Positions 1-9,134 of a stretch of DNA of 64,000 nucleotides are shown here, piece after piece. The stretch is taken from assembly GCA_035638255.1 (NCBI GenBank), contig DASRAJ010000135.1, positions 34,805 to 98,804 of the forward strand, given 5' to 3'. The stretch comes from DASRAJ01 sp035638255. Its GTDB lineage: Bacteria > Bacteroidota > Bacteroidia > Chitinophagales > UBA10324. Every line of letters begins with the position of its first letter. Position 1 is the first letter of the stretch. Both the position numbers and the translations under genes were made by a program. The notes beneath the pieces are model-generated. The model was not told the origin of the DNA and ran no database searches. It saw only the letters and a list, made by a program, of their open reading frames with translations.

Positions 1-1
1 T

Positions 2-862
2 TGGGAATATGACCCCCTCACAAATAGCTGGACACAGAAAGCAAATTATGGTGGCGGGTTAGCTGCCGGATGTTTTGCCTTTTCTATTGGTACAAAAGGA
101 TATATAGGCACCGGGTATGATGATAACTCAGACAACAAACAGGATTTTTGGGAATATGATCCCGGTACCGGCACGTGGACGCAGAGAGCAGATTTTGGCG
201 GAGGATTAAGAAATGTCGCTGTTGGTTTTTCAATTGGCGACAAAGGATATGCAGGCACCGGCTTTAATTTAGGCAACCAAAATGATTTCTGGGAATACAA
301 TCCTGATTTAAACAGTTGGACACAAAAGGCAAATTTCGGTGGTACAGCACGAAGGGTAGCAACGGGATTTTCTATTGGAAACTATGGGTATATAGGATTA
401 GGATATGACGGAGTGAAGAAGCAAGATTTCTGGCAATATGACCCCGCTATAGATACCTGGACTTCCATTACAGACTTCGGAGGAATAGCAAGATCTGCCG
501 CTGTAGGATTTTCAATAGGGACAAAAGGTTATGCAGGTACCGGTGGCAGCACTTCCAGTCTCCAGGACTTTTGGGAATACACTCCGGTCGCCACAGGCAC
601 GGAGCAAATAAGTTTACAAAATTCTATTTCTATTTTTTCAAATCCCTCATCCGGAGAAATAACTTTAATAGCAAGTGAGAAACTTAAAAACGCCGCACTA
701 ACAATCTACAATGTTTCAGGACAGCAGGTAAAGCAAGTAATAAATATTTCCGGTCAAACCAATACTTTTAGTAGCATTAATTTATCCAGCGGCATATATT
801 TCATTCACATATCACAAGACAACAAAACAATCCTGACGGGAAAATTTGCAATCGCGCATTGA
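2..862 (+). CDS. Kelch-repeat secreted protein with T9SS C-terminal sorting domain (5'-truncated)
   Basis: The frame is open from base 2, so the gene begins before the window; an internal ATG at 413 is not the start. Repeats of about 50 residues are visible, each built as FWEYDP...W...A.FGG..R..A.GFSIG..GY.GTG, which is the Kelch beta-propeller blade pattern. At least four blades lie in the window. After the last blade comes a linker and a C-terminal region of about 75 residues with a SNPSSGE-like start and the SSGIYFIHI signature of type A T9SS sorting domains. The expected role is a secreted or surface-anchored propeller; ligand and function are unknown. Its stop overlaps the region that holds the promoter of the next gene. 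Confidence 0.85.
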   Translation, partial: WEYDPLTNSWTQKANYGGGLAAGCFAFSIGTKGYIGTGYDDNSDNKQDFWEYDPGTGTWTQRADFGGGLRNVAVGFSIGDKGYAGTGFNLGNQNDFWEYNPDLNSWTQKANFGGTARRVATGFSIGNYGYIGLGYDGVKKQDFWQYDPAIDTWTSITDFGGIARSAAVGFSIGTKGYAGTGGSTSSLQDFWEYTPVATGTEQISLQNSISIFSNPSSGEITLIASEKLKNAALTIYNVSGQQVKQVINISGQTNTFSSINLSSGIYFIHISQDNKTILTGKFAIAH

Positions 863-900
863 GGGATACTAACCATAGTCAACAAGCCGCCCGAAAAATT

Positions 901-908
901 TATCTTTG
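901..908 (+). promoter_or_regulatory. Bacteroidota -7 element (TATCTTTG)
   Basis: A perfect match to TAnnTTTG lies 38 bases before the ATG at 946. No convincing TTTG -33 element is visible at the usual spacing. It supports the lipoprotein start at 946 over the longer open frame beginning at 859. Confidence 0.5.
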
Positions 909-945
909 TTTGTGTGCATTCACTTTCAATCAAATCCTGCTCCTG

Positions 946-1581
946 ATGAAAAGAAAAAACTGTTTCTTATTTCTAATAGGTTTCCTCTTCTTCCAATGCT
1001 GCTCGCCTCCGGTTCAATTTGGAGAACCGCAGCCGGCAGGTGAGAAAGACCTTGAAGCATTTCCGGAAAAATTGCAAGGGCAGTTTCTGAATGAAGCTGA
1101 TAGCTCAACACTCACGATCGGAAAAGAAATGATGGTGCAGCATTATCATTCACAACTTGTGAAATCGAGGAAAAATCTGGACTCACTTTTTCAATTGATC
1201 AATGATTCTACTCTCATCAATCGTGACACGCATGAGCAATCAAGAGTGACATTGGTTGGAGATACCATTAGGGGATACATTGAAGTCAACGACACACTCT
1301 TCCATATCTCAGAAAAAAATGTGCTTCGCAAGTTCAAAGGGTACTATTTCCTGAACATTGCTTACATGGAAAGTTGGGAAGTGAAAATGCTGGATCTTCA
1401 CAAAGACCGGGTTACTATAGGTACCATTCCGTCAAAAGAGGGAATGGATAAACTCAAGAAGATTTCCGAGGCTGCCGTGGATTCCGCCAATGGAAATATT
1501 CAGCTCACCAAAGATGAATTCAAAGAATTTATAAAGCAGGGTGGTTTCTACAATACCTCGGAGTTTGTGAGAGTAAAATAA
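946..1581 (+). CDS. Lipoprotein of unknown function
   Basis: The 211-residue product starts MKRKNCFLFLIGFLFFQCC, a short basic n-region, a hydrophobic stretch and a Cys-containing lipobox, so it should be a lipidated envelope protein. The open frame extends upstream to 859, but that part lacks a signal peptide and overlaps the previous gene and the -7 element, so the ATG at 946 is preferred. The mature part is soluble and mixed alpha/beta without a motif I recognise. It precedes the LTA-synthase-like gene on the same strand, with 91 bases between stop and preferred start, so the two may be co-transcribed. Confidence 0.75.
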   Translation: MKRKNCFLFLIGFLFFQCCSPPVQFGEPQPAGEKDLEAFPEKLQGQFLNEADSSTLTIGKEMMVQHYHSQLVKSRKNLDSLFQLINDSTLINRDTHEQSRVTLVGDTIRGYIEVNDTLFHISEKNVLRKFKGYYFLNIAYMESWEVKMLDLHKDRVTIGTIPSKEGMDKLKKISEAAVDSANGNIQLTKDEFKEFIKQGGFYNTSEFVRVK

Positions 1582-1672
1582 TTTGATCCGGCGTTCTGTT
1601 TCCCGGAGCCAGACCTATGTCTTTTCACTCAACACTAAACCCACCTCACCTGCGTTCTACCAAAAAAATTCT

Positions 1673-3577
1673 ATGCATTCACAATTCTCCTATGCGTGGT
1701 TACTTTGTCGCCGTCTGTTACTGATTATGGGCGTGTATTCTTTATATCGCCTTTTGTTTTTTGCTTTCAACTATCACTCCTTCACGGGTAATTCTGCAGG
1801 GCAGCTGCTCATATCATTTGCTGCCGGATTGCGGTTCGACCTGGTTGCTGTGATTTATGTGAATGCGTCTGTCATCCTGTTGCATCTTTTGCCGTTTCGC
1901 TTTCGTTCTGAATCATGGTATCAAAAATTATTGACCTGGTTTTTTTTCATCGTCAATTCCATTGCATTGTTCTTTGCCGTAGTGGATTTGAAATGGTATG
2001 CTTATGTCGGGAAGCGAATGACGTTTGGCATTTTATATACTGCAGATGATATGCTGGATCAATTGCCGGCATACCTGAGTGACTATTGGTACCTGCTCAT
2101 CATTTATGCTATTACCCTGGCTGTGTTGATTTGGGGTTATCGAAAAGTGAGAATGCACACACTGCTTCTTCCTGCTAAAATCAATTACCCTTTTCAAATC
2201 GCAGTGTTCATTTTATTTATAGGAATCTGTGTGATCGGAATACGCGGAGGACTGCAGCATAAGCCGCTCATACCGATCAGCGCCGCCGCCTATGCGAACC
2301 CATCGCTCACAGAAGTAACATTGAATACTCCGTTCAACATCCTGCTCACCGTACAATCACCGGAGATGACGACGCCGAAATATTTTGATGAAAAATCGCT
2401 CAAAAAAAATTTTTCTATTCAGCATTTAAATAGTGAGGGTGAAAGGAACGGCGCAGGTGATTCGATGCGGACTGATAATGTAGTCATCATCATTTGGGAA
2501 AGCTTGTCGGCGAGTTTTATGGGAGCGCTAAATCATGGAGTTGGTCACACGCCGTTTCTTGATTCACTTGCAAAAAACGGAATGCTCTGCACCCATGCAC
2601 AGGCGAATGCACACCGGAGCATTGAGGGTATACCGGCGGTGGTGGCTTCCATTCCTACGTTGATGGAAGAGTCATTTACAATATCTCAATATCAGCAGGA
2701 CCGGTTCGAGGGCATAGCGGCTGTTCTTAAAAAATTCGGATACAGCTCGGCGTTTTATCACGGTGGAAAAAACGGAACGATGTCATTTGATGCCTTCGCA
2801 CTTGCCGCCGGCTATGACCATTATTATGGGATGAATGAATACCCGGATAAAAATGATTTCGATGGCACCATGGGAATTTGGGATGAACCGTATTTGAAAT
2901 ATGTGGCAAATCAGTTGAGTGAAATGAAATCTCCTTTCTGCGCCACGGTGTTCACGCTCGATTCTCATTTTCCTTATAAAGTGCCTGAGGAATACCGCGA
3001 AGTATTTAAGCAGGAAGCGCAAAATCCCTATTACCATGTGATGCGCTATACTGATTACTCAATGCGGAAATTTTTTGAAACAGCCTTGAAGCAACCGTGG
3101 TATCATCATACTTTATTTATCATCACCGCTGATCATGGTGCATGGGATCCATCGCCTGTGAATCAGACTCCCCACGGGGGGAGCAGCATTCCGATTATTT
3201 TTTATAAGCCGGATGGATCGTTGAAAGGCATTTGCTCCAAGCCCGTTCAGCAAGTGGACATTCTGCCTTCAGTGATTGACTATCTCAACCTGCGCTGCCA
3301 CTATATTTCATTCGGCAAGAGTGTCTTCAATGATGACTCTATTCGATATACGTTTAACTATCTCAATGGCATCTATCACATCGAGGATCATCAATATCAC
3401 CTCGAATTTGACGGGAACAAGTCTCTTTCTCTTTATGATTACCGGAATGATTCTTTGTTTACCAAAAATCTTCTCGGCACTCTCCCGCAAAAACAGCAAC
3501 AATTAGAAGACCATCTTAAGGCAGTGATAGAGACGTATGATGATGTGCTGATCAATAACAAGTTAATGGCGAGATAG
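1673..3577 (+). CDS. LTA synthase-type membrane sulfatase/phosphoglycerol transferase family protein
   Basis: The 634-residue protein has the architecture of the LtaS/alkaline-phosphatase superfamily: about five N-terminal membrane segments in the first 220 residues, then a large extracytoplasmic catalytic domain. Catalytic-type motifs are visible: WESLSASF (metal-binding Glu), a Ser in AHRSIEGI at the place of the nucleophilic Thr/Ser, and ITADHGAW with the Asp-His metal pair, followed by HGGSSIPIIFY. In Gram-negative Bacteroidota such enzymes are thought to move phosphoethanolamine or phosphoglycerol groups onto envelope lipids or glycans; the substrate cannot be read from sequence. A TTG at 1583 opens the frame, but the ATG at 1673 gives a normal N-terminus. 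Confidence 0.85.
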   Translation: MHSQFSYAWLLCRRLLLIMGVYSLYRLLFFAFNYHSFTGNSAGQLLISFAAGLRFDLVAVIYVNASVILLHLLPFRFRSESWYQKLLTWFFFIVNSIALFFAVVDLKWYAYVGKRMTFGILYTADDMLDQLPAYLSDYWYLLIIYAITLAVLIWGYRKVRMHTLLLPAKINYPFQIAVFILFIGICVIGIRGGLQHKPLIPISAAAYANPSLTEVTLNTPFNILLTVQSPEMTTPKYFDEKSLKKNFSIQHLNSEGERNGAGDSMRTDNVVIIIWESLSASFMGALNHGVGHTPFLDSLAKNGMLCTHAQANAHRSIEGIPAVVASIPTLMEESFTISQYQQDRFEGIAAVLKKFGYSSAFYHGGKNGTMSFDAFALAAGYDHYYGMNEYPDKNDFDGTMGIWDEPYLKYVANQLSEMKSPFCATVFTLDSHFPYKVPEEYREVFKQEAQNPYYHVMRYTDYSMRKFFETALKQPWYHHTLFIITADHGAWDPSPVNQTPHGGSSIPIIFYKPDGSLKGICSKPVQQVDILPSVIDYLNLRCHYISFGKSVFNDDSIRYTFNYLNGIYHIEDHQYHLEFDGNKSLSLYDYRNDSLFTKNLLGTLPQKQQQLEDHLKAVIETYDDVLINNKLMAR

Positions 3578-3764
3578 GCTAAGATAGAATTGCATTTAAC
3601 TTCTTACCATAGTACTTCATTGCGGGCAATGCCAGGAAATAAATCAAATCTATTTTTTACAGCCCGCTGATGCCGGAACCGAATGCGGTATAAAGCTTCG
3701 TTGAACTATCATTCCGGTGATCCCGAATTTCCCGCATGGAAACAACAAGGCCATGAAAGTCATC

Positions 3765-3772
3765 TATCTTTA
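3765..3772 (+). promoter_or_regulatory. Probable -7 element (TATCTTTA)
   Basis: It matches TAnnTTTG at all but the last position, 15 bases before the ATG at 3788. This favours 3788 over the upstream open frame start at 3683. Confidence 0.4.
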
Positions 3773-3787
3773 CACCAACCACTCCAA

Positions 3788-5245
3788 ATGAAAAAAACAC
3801 TTCTCCTGTTCTCCATTGTTTGCACTTCAACGTATATGAACGCGCAAGCACCATTGACCTGGTTAGACCCGGTGATTGTAAATTCAACCCTGGGTTTTGA
3901 TTGGCCGCGCGTAGCTGTTTCCAATTCAACTCCCATTATAGTATGGGGTGATTTCAGCAGCGGAGTTCTGCTTTATAGGCGGCTTGTTTCCGGAACATTT
4001 GAGCCTGAAGTACAACTCACACCCGGGAGTTTAACGGCGAACGTTTTTGCATTAACAGGACCGGATATGAAGGCTTCCGGTGACACAGTGTACGTGACTT
4101 ATGTTGATGTGATCGAGGGACACGCTTATATGCAGCGCTCATTTAACCAGGGACTCACATTCAGTGATACCGTTCGCATTGATAATATCGGAGACAACTA
4201 TGCACAATATCCCAGTGTAGATATTATGCCGGGCGGCGATCCAATTGTTGCATTTGCAAAACTCAATTCAGGTTTTTCCAATCCGCAATACGTAGTTACC
4301 AAGTCTTCTGATGGAGGAAGTTCATTCTCTGCTGATGTGAGTGCAACCGATAGCCTTGGTGCTGATCCCTGCGATTGTTGTCCGGGCAGCATTGTTTATC
4401 ATGACGGGGTAGTGGCGGTTATTTACCGCAATGCCATCAACGACCTGCGCGATATGAGAGCTGCCATCTCACATGACGGAGGAAATACTTTCAATGAAGT
4501 TGCAAGCATTGATAACCACAACTGGATTATTGCAAACTGCCCGTCAACAGGGGGCCAGGGGGTGATTGAAGGAGATACACTGATCAGTGTTTTTATGAAT
4601 GGTGTAAATGGAAATCAATGCTTCCTGTCCGCGTTTAACCTGAATGATTTCCAGCTTAGCTTCGAGAAGCCGTTATTTAATCTGCCTGGTGGTGGTACTC
4701 AAAACCATCCGCGCATAGCAGCGAGTGGTGATACAATGGCAGTTGTTTGGGAACAGATTATAGATGGACACCGGAACATCATGTTCACCTATTCTCTTAC
4801 CGGTGCTTCGGGTTTGGGAATAGTGGTAGATACAATCAGCAATGTGCTTCCGAATGGTTATCATACCGATCCGGATATTGCTTATTCGCATGGCACCTTT
4901 TACATAGTGTTTGGCGATGAAGTGGCTGAGAAGATTTACCTGATGGAAGGAATCCTGTATGAGACAAGTGGAATTCAAACTCCTTCTTCTGATGATCTCT
5001 CTATTCAGGTTGCCGGCAATCTGCAGGGCGATGCAATCACCATCTCGAGTAATCAAATCCTGAATGAATCATTTATGGTTTCCGTTCATAATGCTAACGG
5101 CGGTCTTTGTGAAAGACATAACCTTCTGAGATTGGAGACCTCACAATCATTGAAACTTGATCAAGGGCTGGCAAGCGGAATCTATCTACTCAGTATTGCT
5201 GCAAAAGACATTTCGGTTTCTTTTAAGTGGGTGATTGCTCGCTGA
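3788..5245 (+). CDS. Sialidase/BNR-like beta-propeller protein with T9SS sorting domain
   Basis: The 485-residue product begins MKKTLLLFSIVCTSTYMNAQA, a signal peptide. The body contains Asp-box-like turns (SSDGGSSFS, SHDGGNTFNE, NQGLTFSD) typical of BNR/sialidase propellers, and a central DPCDCCPGS cysteine cluster that recurs in bacterial exo-alpha-sialidase-like propellers. The last 80 residues end in GLASGIYLLSIAA...WVIAR, a type A T9SS sorting domain. A glycosidase active site is not evident, so sialidase fold is supported but sialidase activity is not. It stands alone, convergent with the crotonase gene downstream. Confidence 0.8.
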   Translation: MKKTLLLFSIVCTSTYMNAQAPLTWLDPVIVNSTLGFDWPRVAVSNSTPIIVWGDFSSGVLLYRRLVSGTFEPEVQLTPGSLTANVFALTGPDMKASGDTVYVTYVDVIEGHAYMQRSFNQGLTFSDTVRIDNIGDNYAQYPSVDIMPGGDPIVAFAKLNSGFSNPQYVVTKSSDGGSSFSADVSATDSLGADPCDCCPGSIVYHDGVVAVIYRNAINDLRDMRAAISHDGGNTFNEVASIDNHNWIIANCPSTGGQGVIEGDTLISVFMNGVNGNQCFLSAFNLNDFQLSFEKPLFNLPGGGTQNHPRIAASGDTMAVVWEQIIDGHRNIMFTYSLTGASGLGIVVDTISNVLPNGYHTDPDIAYSHGTFYIVFGDEVAEKIYLMEGILYETSGIQTPSSDDLSIQVAGNLQGDAITISSNQILNESFMVSVHNANGGLCERHNLLRLETSQSLKLDQGLASGIYLLSIAAKDISVSFKWVIAR

Positions 5246-5270
5246 GTTTTTTTTGGTGCATCTTCTTATA

Positions 5271-6050
5271 TCACCACTTGATCTTTTCTTTCTTAAGGAA
5301 TGAATCAATTCCTTTTTTGCAATCGGCACTTGCGCGTGCATGCGCATTCATTCGTGCTGCGATGTCCAGCGCTTCATTGAGTTCCGGAGAAGAAATTTTC
5401 GAAAGCAATTCTTTCGTGGCAGCAATGGATTGTGAAGAAGTTTCATTGCACAGATCGGTTGCGAACTGTTTCACCCAACCGGCGATTTTATTTTTTTCAA
5501 TGATAGAATTGATAAGCCCGATTTCTTCAGCGCGTGAAGCACTGATTAAATTTCCGGTCAGCAGCAATTCCCGTGCATCAGCTCCGCTGATTTTCCTTGC
5601 AAGGAAAACACTTACAAGCGCCGGAATGAAACCAATCTTCACCTCTGTATATCCAAACTTTGCTTCAGGAACGGCAAAGCAAAAATCACATACAGTAGCC
5701 AATCCGCAGCCACCTGCAATCGCATGACCTTCTACCTGTGCAATCACAACTTTTTTATTGCAATAAATTTTCAGTAAGAGTTCCTTCAGTGAATTTGAAT
5801 CGGCGAGATTTTCTTCGAAAGAAAAATTCTGAAGCCTTTGCAGGTAATCCAGGTCAGCGCCGGCGCTGAACACATCACCTTCGGCTTTAAGCACAATCAC
5901 CTTCACATTGTTATCGGATTCAAGAGAAGAAAAGGCGCTTGTTAATTCTTTCACCAACGCATCGTTCAAGGCGTTTTTCTTTTCAGAACGGCACAAGGTG
6001 ATGAAGGCAATACGATCTTGCTTTTCAATTCGGATAAGCGAGGGATCCAT
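5271..6050 (-). CDS. Enoyl-CoA hydratase/isomerase (crotonase) family protein
   Basis: The 259-residue protein is the normal length for a single-domain crotonase. The oxyanion-hole segments are FSAGADLDYL (about 61-70) and GHAIAGGCGLA (108-118). The two Glu positions that act in hydratases appear in TEVKIG (Glu136) and ARELLLTG (Glu161). The sequence around FGYTEVKIGFIPALVS resembles Bacteroidota homologues annotated as methylglutaconyl-CoA hydratase-like, which would place it in leucine or fatty acid catabolism. Substrate assignment is inference. The gene is monocistronic in this window. Confidence 0.9.
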   Translation of the reverse strand: MDPSLIRIEKQDRIAFITLCRSEKKNALNDALVKELTSAFSSLESDNNVKVIVLKAEGDVFSAGADLDYLQRLQNFSFEENLADSNSLKELLLKIYCNKKVVIAQVEGHAIAGGCGLATVCDFCFAVPEAKFGYTEVKIGFIPALVSVFLARKISGADARELLLTGNLISASRAEEIGLINSIIEKNKIAGWVKQFATDLCNETSSQSIAATKELLSKISSPELNEALDIAARMNAHARASADCKKGIDSFLKKEKIKW

Positions 6051-6191
6051 AGAGGAATTCTAATTGGCTTCCCGAAAAGAACCGGGATAGCTCAAAGATA
6101 GCCTGAAAATCTCCCTTCATGAGGGAAACTCATATCACTAACTGTATTTCAAAAAGATTGAGTTAATCCACCCCAGGGAACAAAGGTGAAT

Positions 6192-6413
6192 TCATGCGAC
6201 AGCATTATTAAGCCATACTTCATCCTTATATTCTCCAAGAACGATCACTTCTTTTCCGCTGTTTTTATATTGCTTGATGGTCATTTCCATCTGATCTTTG
6301 TTGGTGCTTCTTATTTTTATCCCCTTGCTCACCGATCCCTTGTTACGAACTTCGATGTAGAAACCATCCATCAATTTTGCCGGTCTGGTACGCGGTCTTC
6401 CTGTCCTTTGCAT
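6192..6413 (-). CDS. Small conserved protein, unknown function
   Basis: This 73-residue protein starts MQRTGRPRTRPAKLMDGFY and is basic at the N-terminus, with a central DGFYIEVRNKG...GIKI segment. I recognise the pattern as a small family widespread in Bacteroidota but know of no assigned function. A perfect -7 element on the same strand at 6440-6447 places its transcript start just ahead of the ATG. Its size, basic head and own promoter fit a nucleic-acid-associated or regulatory protein, but that is only a guess. Confidence 0.7.
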   Translation of the reverse strand: MQRTGRPRTRPAKLMDGFYIEVRNKGSVSKGIKIRSTNKDQMEMTIKQYKNSGKEVIVLGEYKDEVWLNNAVA

Positions 6414-6439
6414 TTTTATTGTTGTTTTTTATTTGATCG

Positions 6440-6447
6440 CAAAGATA
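6440..6447 (-). promoter_or_regulatory. -7 element (TATCTTTG) for the 73-residue protein gene
   Basis: A perfect TAnnTTTG on the minus strand, 26 bases upstream of the ATG at 6413. No clear -33 element. Confidence 0.5.
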
Positions 6448-6844
6448 CAAAAAAGATTTGGAAATTTAGTTGGTTTTAATATGTTTTTAACATTCACTAT
6501 TGAAGAGTTTGAATGATTTTTTGTCAGTTTTTTAGAGAAATTTTTAGGTTTTTTCAAACTCGACTTCTGATTTGGAGGCAAGAACCATCGATAGAAAGAA
6601 CAAACAAACATGATTAAATGGGATTTTGACAGCGGGAATAAGAAGCAAAAGTCTATTATACATCAAGTATAGCAACGCTTCGTATCATTTCTTCATATCC
6701 CTGATCAATTAAATCAACACTCAATTAGATAAATATGTAGGATCTATTTAAGAGCAATCAATGCGTAACGAGCAAAATAATGGACTTTATACTCCTATTT
6801 AAAGGATTTGCAGGTATGAATGCAGGGAATGGCGAAATCTTCTC
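6448..6844. other. Intergenic stretch, no gene recognised
   Basis: About 400 AT-rich bases between the 73-residue gene and the broken DUF6159-type gene. No supported open frame, RNA gene or clear hairpin terminator was found. Confidence 0.6.
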
Positions 6845-7532
6845 TTAAAAAATTCCCTTCTTCTCCTTCACAAATACGCTATCGAGCATTTGCTCATCAA
6901 AGCCGGTCACAGGTGCGTTGTTTATGTGTTCATAGACCGCTGCAACGAAGATCATTTTGGCGGCGGAGAGAATGATAGACAATGAGAAGAAAACAACCAT
7001 CCAAATAATTATCCCAAGAAGACCATAGCCCCATGCAATTAATGCTATTAGCGGAAGTACAAGCACGGCAAAGACAATTAGAGTAATGACGCCGAAGCTA
7101 AAGTTCGCAGCGAGTGATTCACCCCATTTTTCTTTCATAATGGAGGCAGAGCGCTTGAGGGCAGTAATTGGTCCCGCGTGCTCGTATGCAATAACAGGAA
7201 CTACAAAAAATGTGGTGATGCTCCATGCGATCCCCAGCAAACCGGTGATAATTTTTCCAAACCTCCGCCATGTTGAAAAACACAATCACAAAATAGTTGA
7301 TCAGGTAAAAGCAGAAGGTCAAAATATATTGCGCCGGAGTTCCTCGCTGCAAAGCATTAAAAAAATCCCATCCGAAGGCCGAGAGAATAACAGCAGCAAA
7401 GGATGCGATAGTGACCATCAAAGCAATCACGGACAGTACCGGGAAGAGCAGCAGTTGCTTGTTCTTTTTGAGCACTTCAAAACTTGCCATAGATAATTTC
7501 CAGCCGTTGCTTAATCGAGTGGTGAGACGCAT
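6845..7532 (-). pseudogene. Broken DUF6159-type membrane protein gene (internal deletion plus frameshift)
   Basis: Two overlapping frames each hold half of one protein. The upstream half (from 7532) reads MRLTTRLSNGWKLSMASFEVL... up to LINYFVIVFFNMAE. The downstream half, in another frame, resumes at RFGKIITGLLGIAWS...VPVIAYE and runs to 6845. Both match the DUF6159 integral membrane family as I remember it. In that family roughly 60 residues lie between the FFN and GKII motifs, and here they are absent. So the gene has lost an internal segment and changed frame, near 7260-7285. A local assembly error could look the same. A functional product is unlikely. Confidence 0.75.
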
Positions 7533-7629
7533 GTGTGTGTTTTTAGTTATAGAAACTTAGAGGAACGAGGAATAAAAAAATTATTTCACAAGATAGGAGT
7601 TTTAGAAATACTTTCAGAAATTATGTGCA

Positions 7630-8982
7630 TTACTGTTTGATTCGAAGAGGATGCGCTTCCGTATTGAAAACTATTTTGCTCAAATCAATGGTCTCTTCAG
7701 GAGCAAAAAGTAAGTACGCATACTTTAATGTTTCAGCGAAGAAATAACTTTCCATGTCATCTTCCTGCTCCATTGTTGTTACATCTTTTATGGCAGCGTA
7801 TCCTGCGCCGGCTCTGCAGTGGGTGAGAATATCACTCACCATTCGTTGTCCCATTTGCAAGTATAAGTCATCGTGAGTGAAGCGATAGAGATAAAAACAA
7901 CTCTCCAAATTTTCGGGACGCAACGGATACGACGGATACACGATCGTGTCTTGCCGGAAATCGAAAACTTCCGGCTCCATTTTAAAATGTGTCCACATAT
8001 AGTAATTCCCTTCCTGAACTTTTTCTGCCGTGGCTACATCACCCGAGAGCGCGAGTGTGCCCGCAAAAAAAGCATCCAATGCTCCATAGTATGAGCCGGT
8101 TTCAGTTCCTGTAATCATGTTAACGTGTGCGAAATACCATCCGCTGTTTTCCTTTCTCAACAAATACTTTTTGATGGCGGCGCTCTCAATATCCCATGCA
8201 TATTTGAAATCTTCATCACCAAACAACAGCCACGCTTTGTAGAGATACTCATAATAAGAATCAATGCCGCCGCTGATGTGGCTGTCAGAATCCATCCACT
8301 CACCGGTGTTCACATCAATCCCTGATCCGAGCAACCCGATTTTACTCCTGCTTTCAAAAACCTCCATGGCGGCTCTCTTTGCAGCAGTATAGTAAAGTGT
8401 ATTGCCGGTAAGCTGACTGAGCTTGCCGAATTCGAGCATCAGTGTTCCGATTTCAGCGGGGTTGCTCAAGGAGTCGCTGGTTTTTCCGGTTTGCAGATTC
8501 ACAAAGCGATACGGCATTCCGGTTGGAGAATTGAAAGCAGGCATCAACCGGTTACCGAGGTCTTCCGCCAATTTCAAAAACTCTTTATCACCACTCAGTT
8601 CATACGCCGATTGCAGCGCTGCAAGCAACCGAATGGTAATCTCAAACACCTGCACACTTTGGTCGAATTGAAAATCCAATCGGGAGAAAATGAGGCGCTT
8701 CGCCTCCTTCGCCTCGTCATTCATCCCAAGCAGAATAAAAGTGTCGAAGGCATCCATGGGAGTCATGAGCAGTGATTGCAGATACCAGTTTTGCGGCTCT
8801 TTGGTGATCGGTGTGACTTCATCAGCGCCCCATGCATATTTTTTATATCCGTTCCATGCAAATTGCAGCGCAGCTTTTATCGAGTCACACATTTCATTTT
8901 TCTGTTGCGCCGTGAAAGTTTGAGCATGACCAATGCTGCAAAAAAGAATAAAAAATATTGCAGGAAGAAAATGCCTTTTCAT
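7630..8982 (-). CDS. Glycoside hydrolase family 47-like alpha-mannosidase
   Basis: The 450-residue protein starts at the ATG at 8982 with a signal peptide ending in SIGHAQ; the longer frame to 9015 is less likely. GH47 (class I alpha-1,2-mannosidase) features follow in order: SLLMTPMDAFDTFILLG, SGDKEFLKLAEDLGNRLMPA, GGIDSYYEYLYKAWLLFGD, RPENLESCFYLYRFT, DDMESYFFAETLKYAYLLF and a C-terminal FNTEAHP. In the family the last motif supplies the calcium-binding Thr. These enzymes trim alpha-1,2-linked mannose and depend on calcium. GH47 is mostly eukaryotic and uncommon in bacteria. The protein is presumably periplasmic, acting on imported mannans or glycoprotein glycans. It has its own promoter. 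Confidence 0.88.
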   Translation of the reverse strand: MKRHFLPAIFFILFCSIGHAQTFTAQQKNEMCDSIKAALQFAWNGYKKYAWGADEVTPITKEPQNWYLQSLLMTPMDAFDTFILLGMNDEAKEAKRLIFSRLDFQFDQSVQVFEITIRLLAALQSAYELSGDKEFLKLAEDLGNRLMPAFNSPTGMPYRFVNLQTGKTSDSLSNPAEIGTLMLEFGKLSQLTGNTLYYTAAKRAAMEVFESRSKIGLLGSGIDVNTGEWMDSDSHISGGIDSYYEYLYKAWLLFGDEDFKYAWDIESAAIKKYLLRKENSGWYFAHVNMITGTETGSYYGALDAFFAGTLALSGDVATAEKVQEGNYYMWTHFKMEPEVFDFRQDTIVYPSYPLRPENLESCFYLYRFTHDDLYLQMGQRMVSDILTHCRAGAGYAAIKDVTTMEQEDDMESYFFAETLKYAYLLFAPEETIDLSKIVFNTEAHPLRIKQ

Positions 8983-8988
8983 AAGAAT

Positions 8989-9019
8989 CAAACCTAACGA
9001 AATTTTATTTGGCACTCAA
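8989..9019 (-). promoter_or_regulatory. Promoter of the GH47 gene (TTG, 20-base spacer, TAGGTTTG)
   Basis: On the minus strand a TTG (9017-9019) lies 20 bases ahead of a perfect -7 element at 8989-8996, the spacing known for Bacteroidota promoters. The expected transcript start is only 2-4 bases ahead of the ATG at 8982, so the mRNA would be nearly leaderless. Confidence 0.5.
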
Positions 9020-9134
9020 CTCGCAAACCCCTGGGACTGAAAAAAATTCCGCTAATTTTCTCGCTTGCCGGGTATGTTTTTTTACTGAAGAGTTTTGTGT
9101 TACAAAATGCTCGCTACTCTATAGGAAGAGCTAA

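Noticed and set aside
5227..5727. 166-residue plus-strand frame over the crotonase gene
   Set aside because: The minus-strand crotonase is intact with catalytic residues; the plus frame is a shadow.
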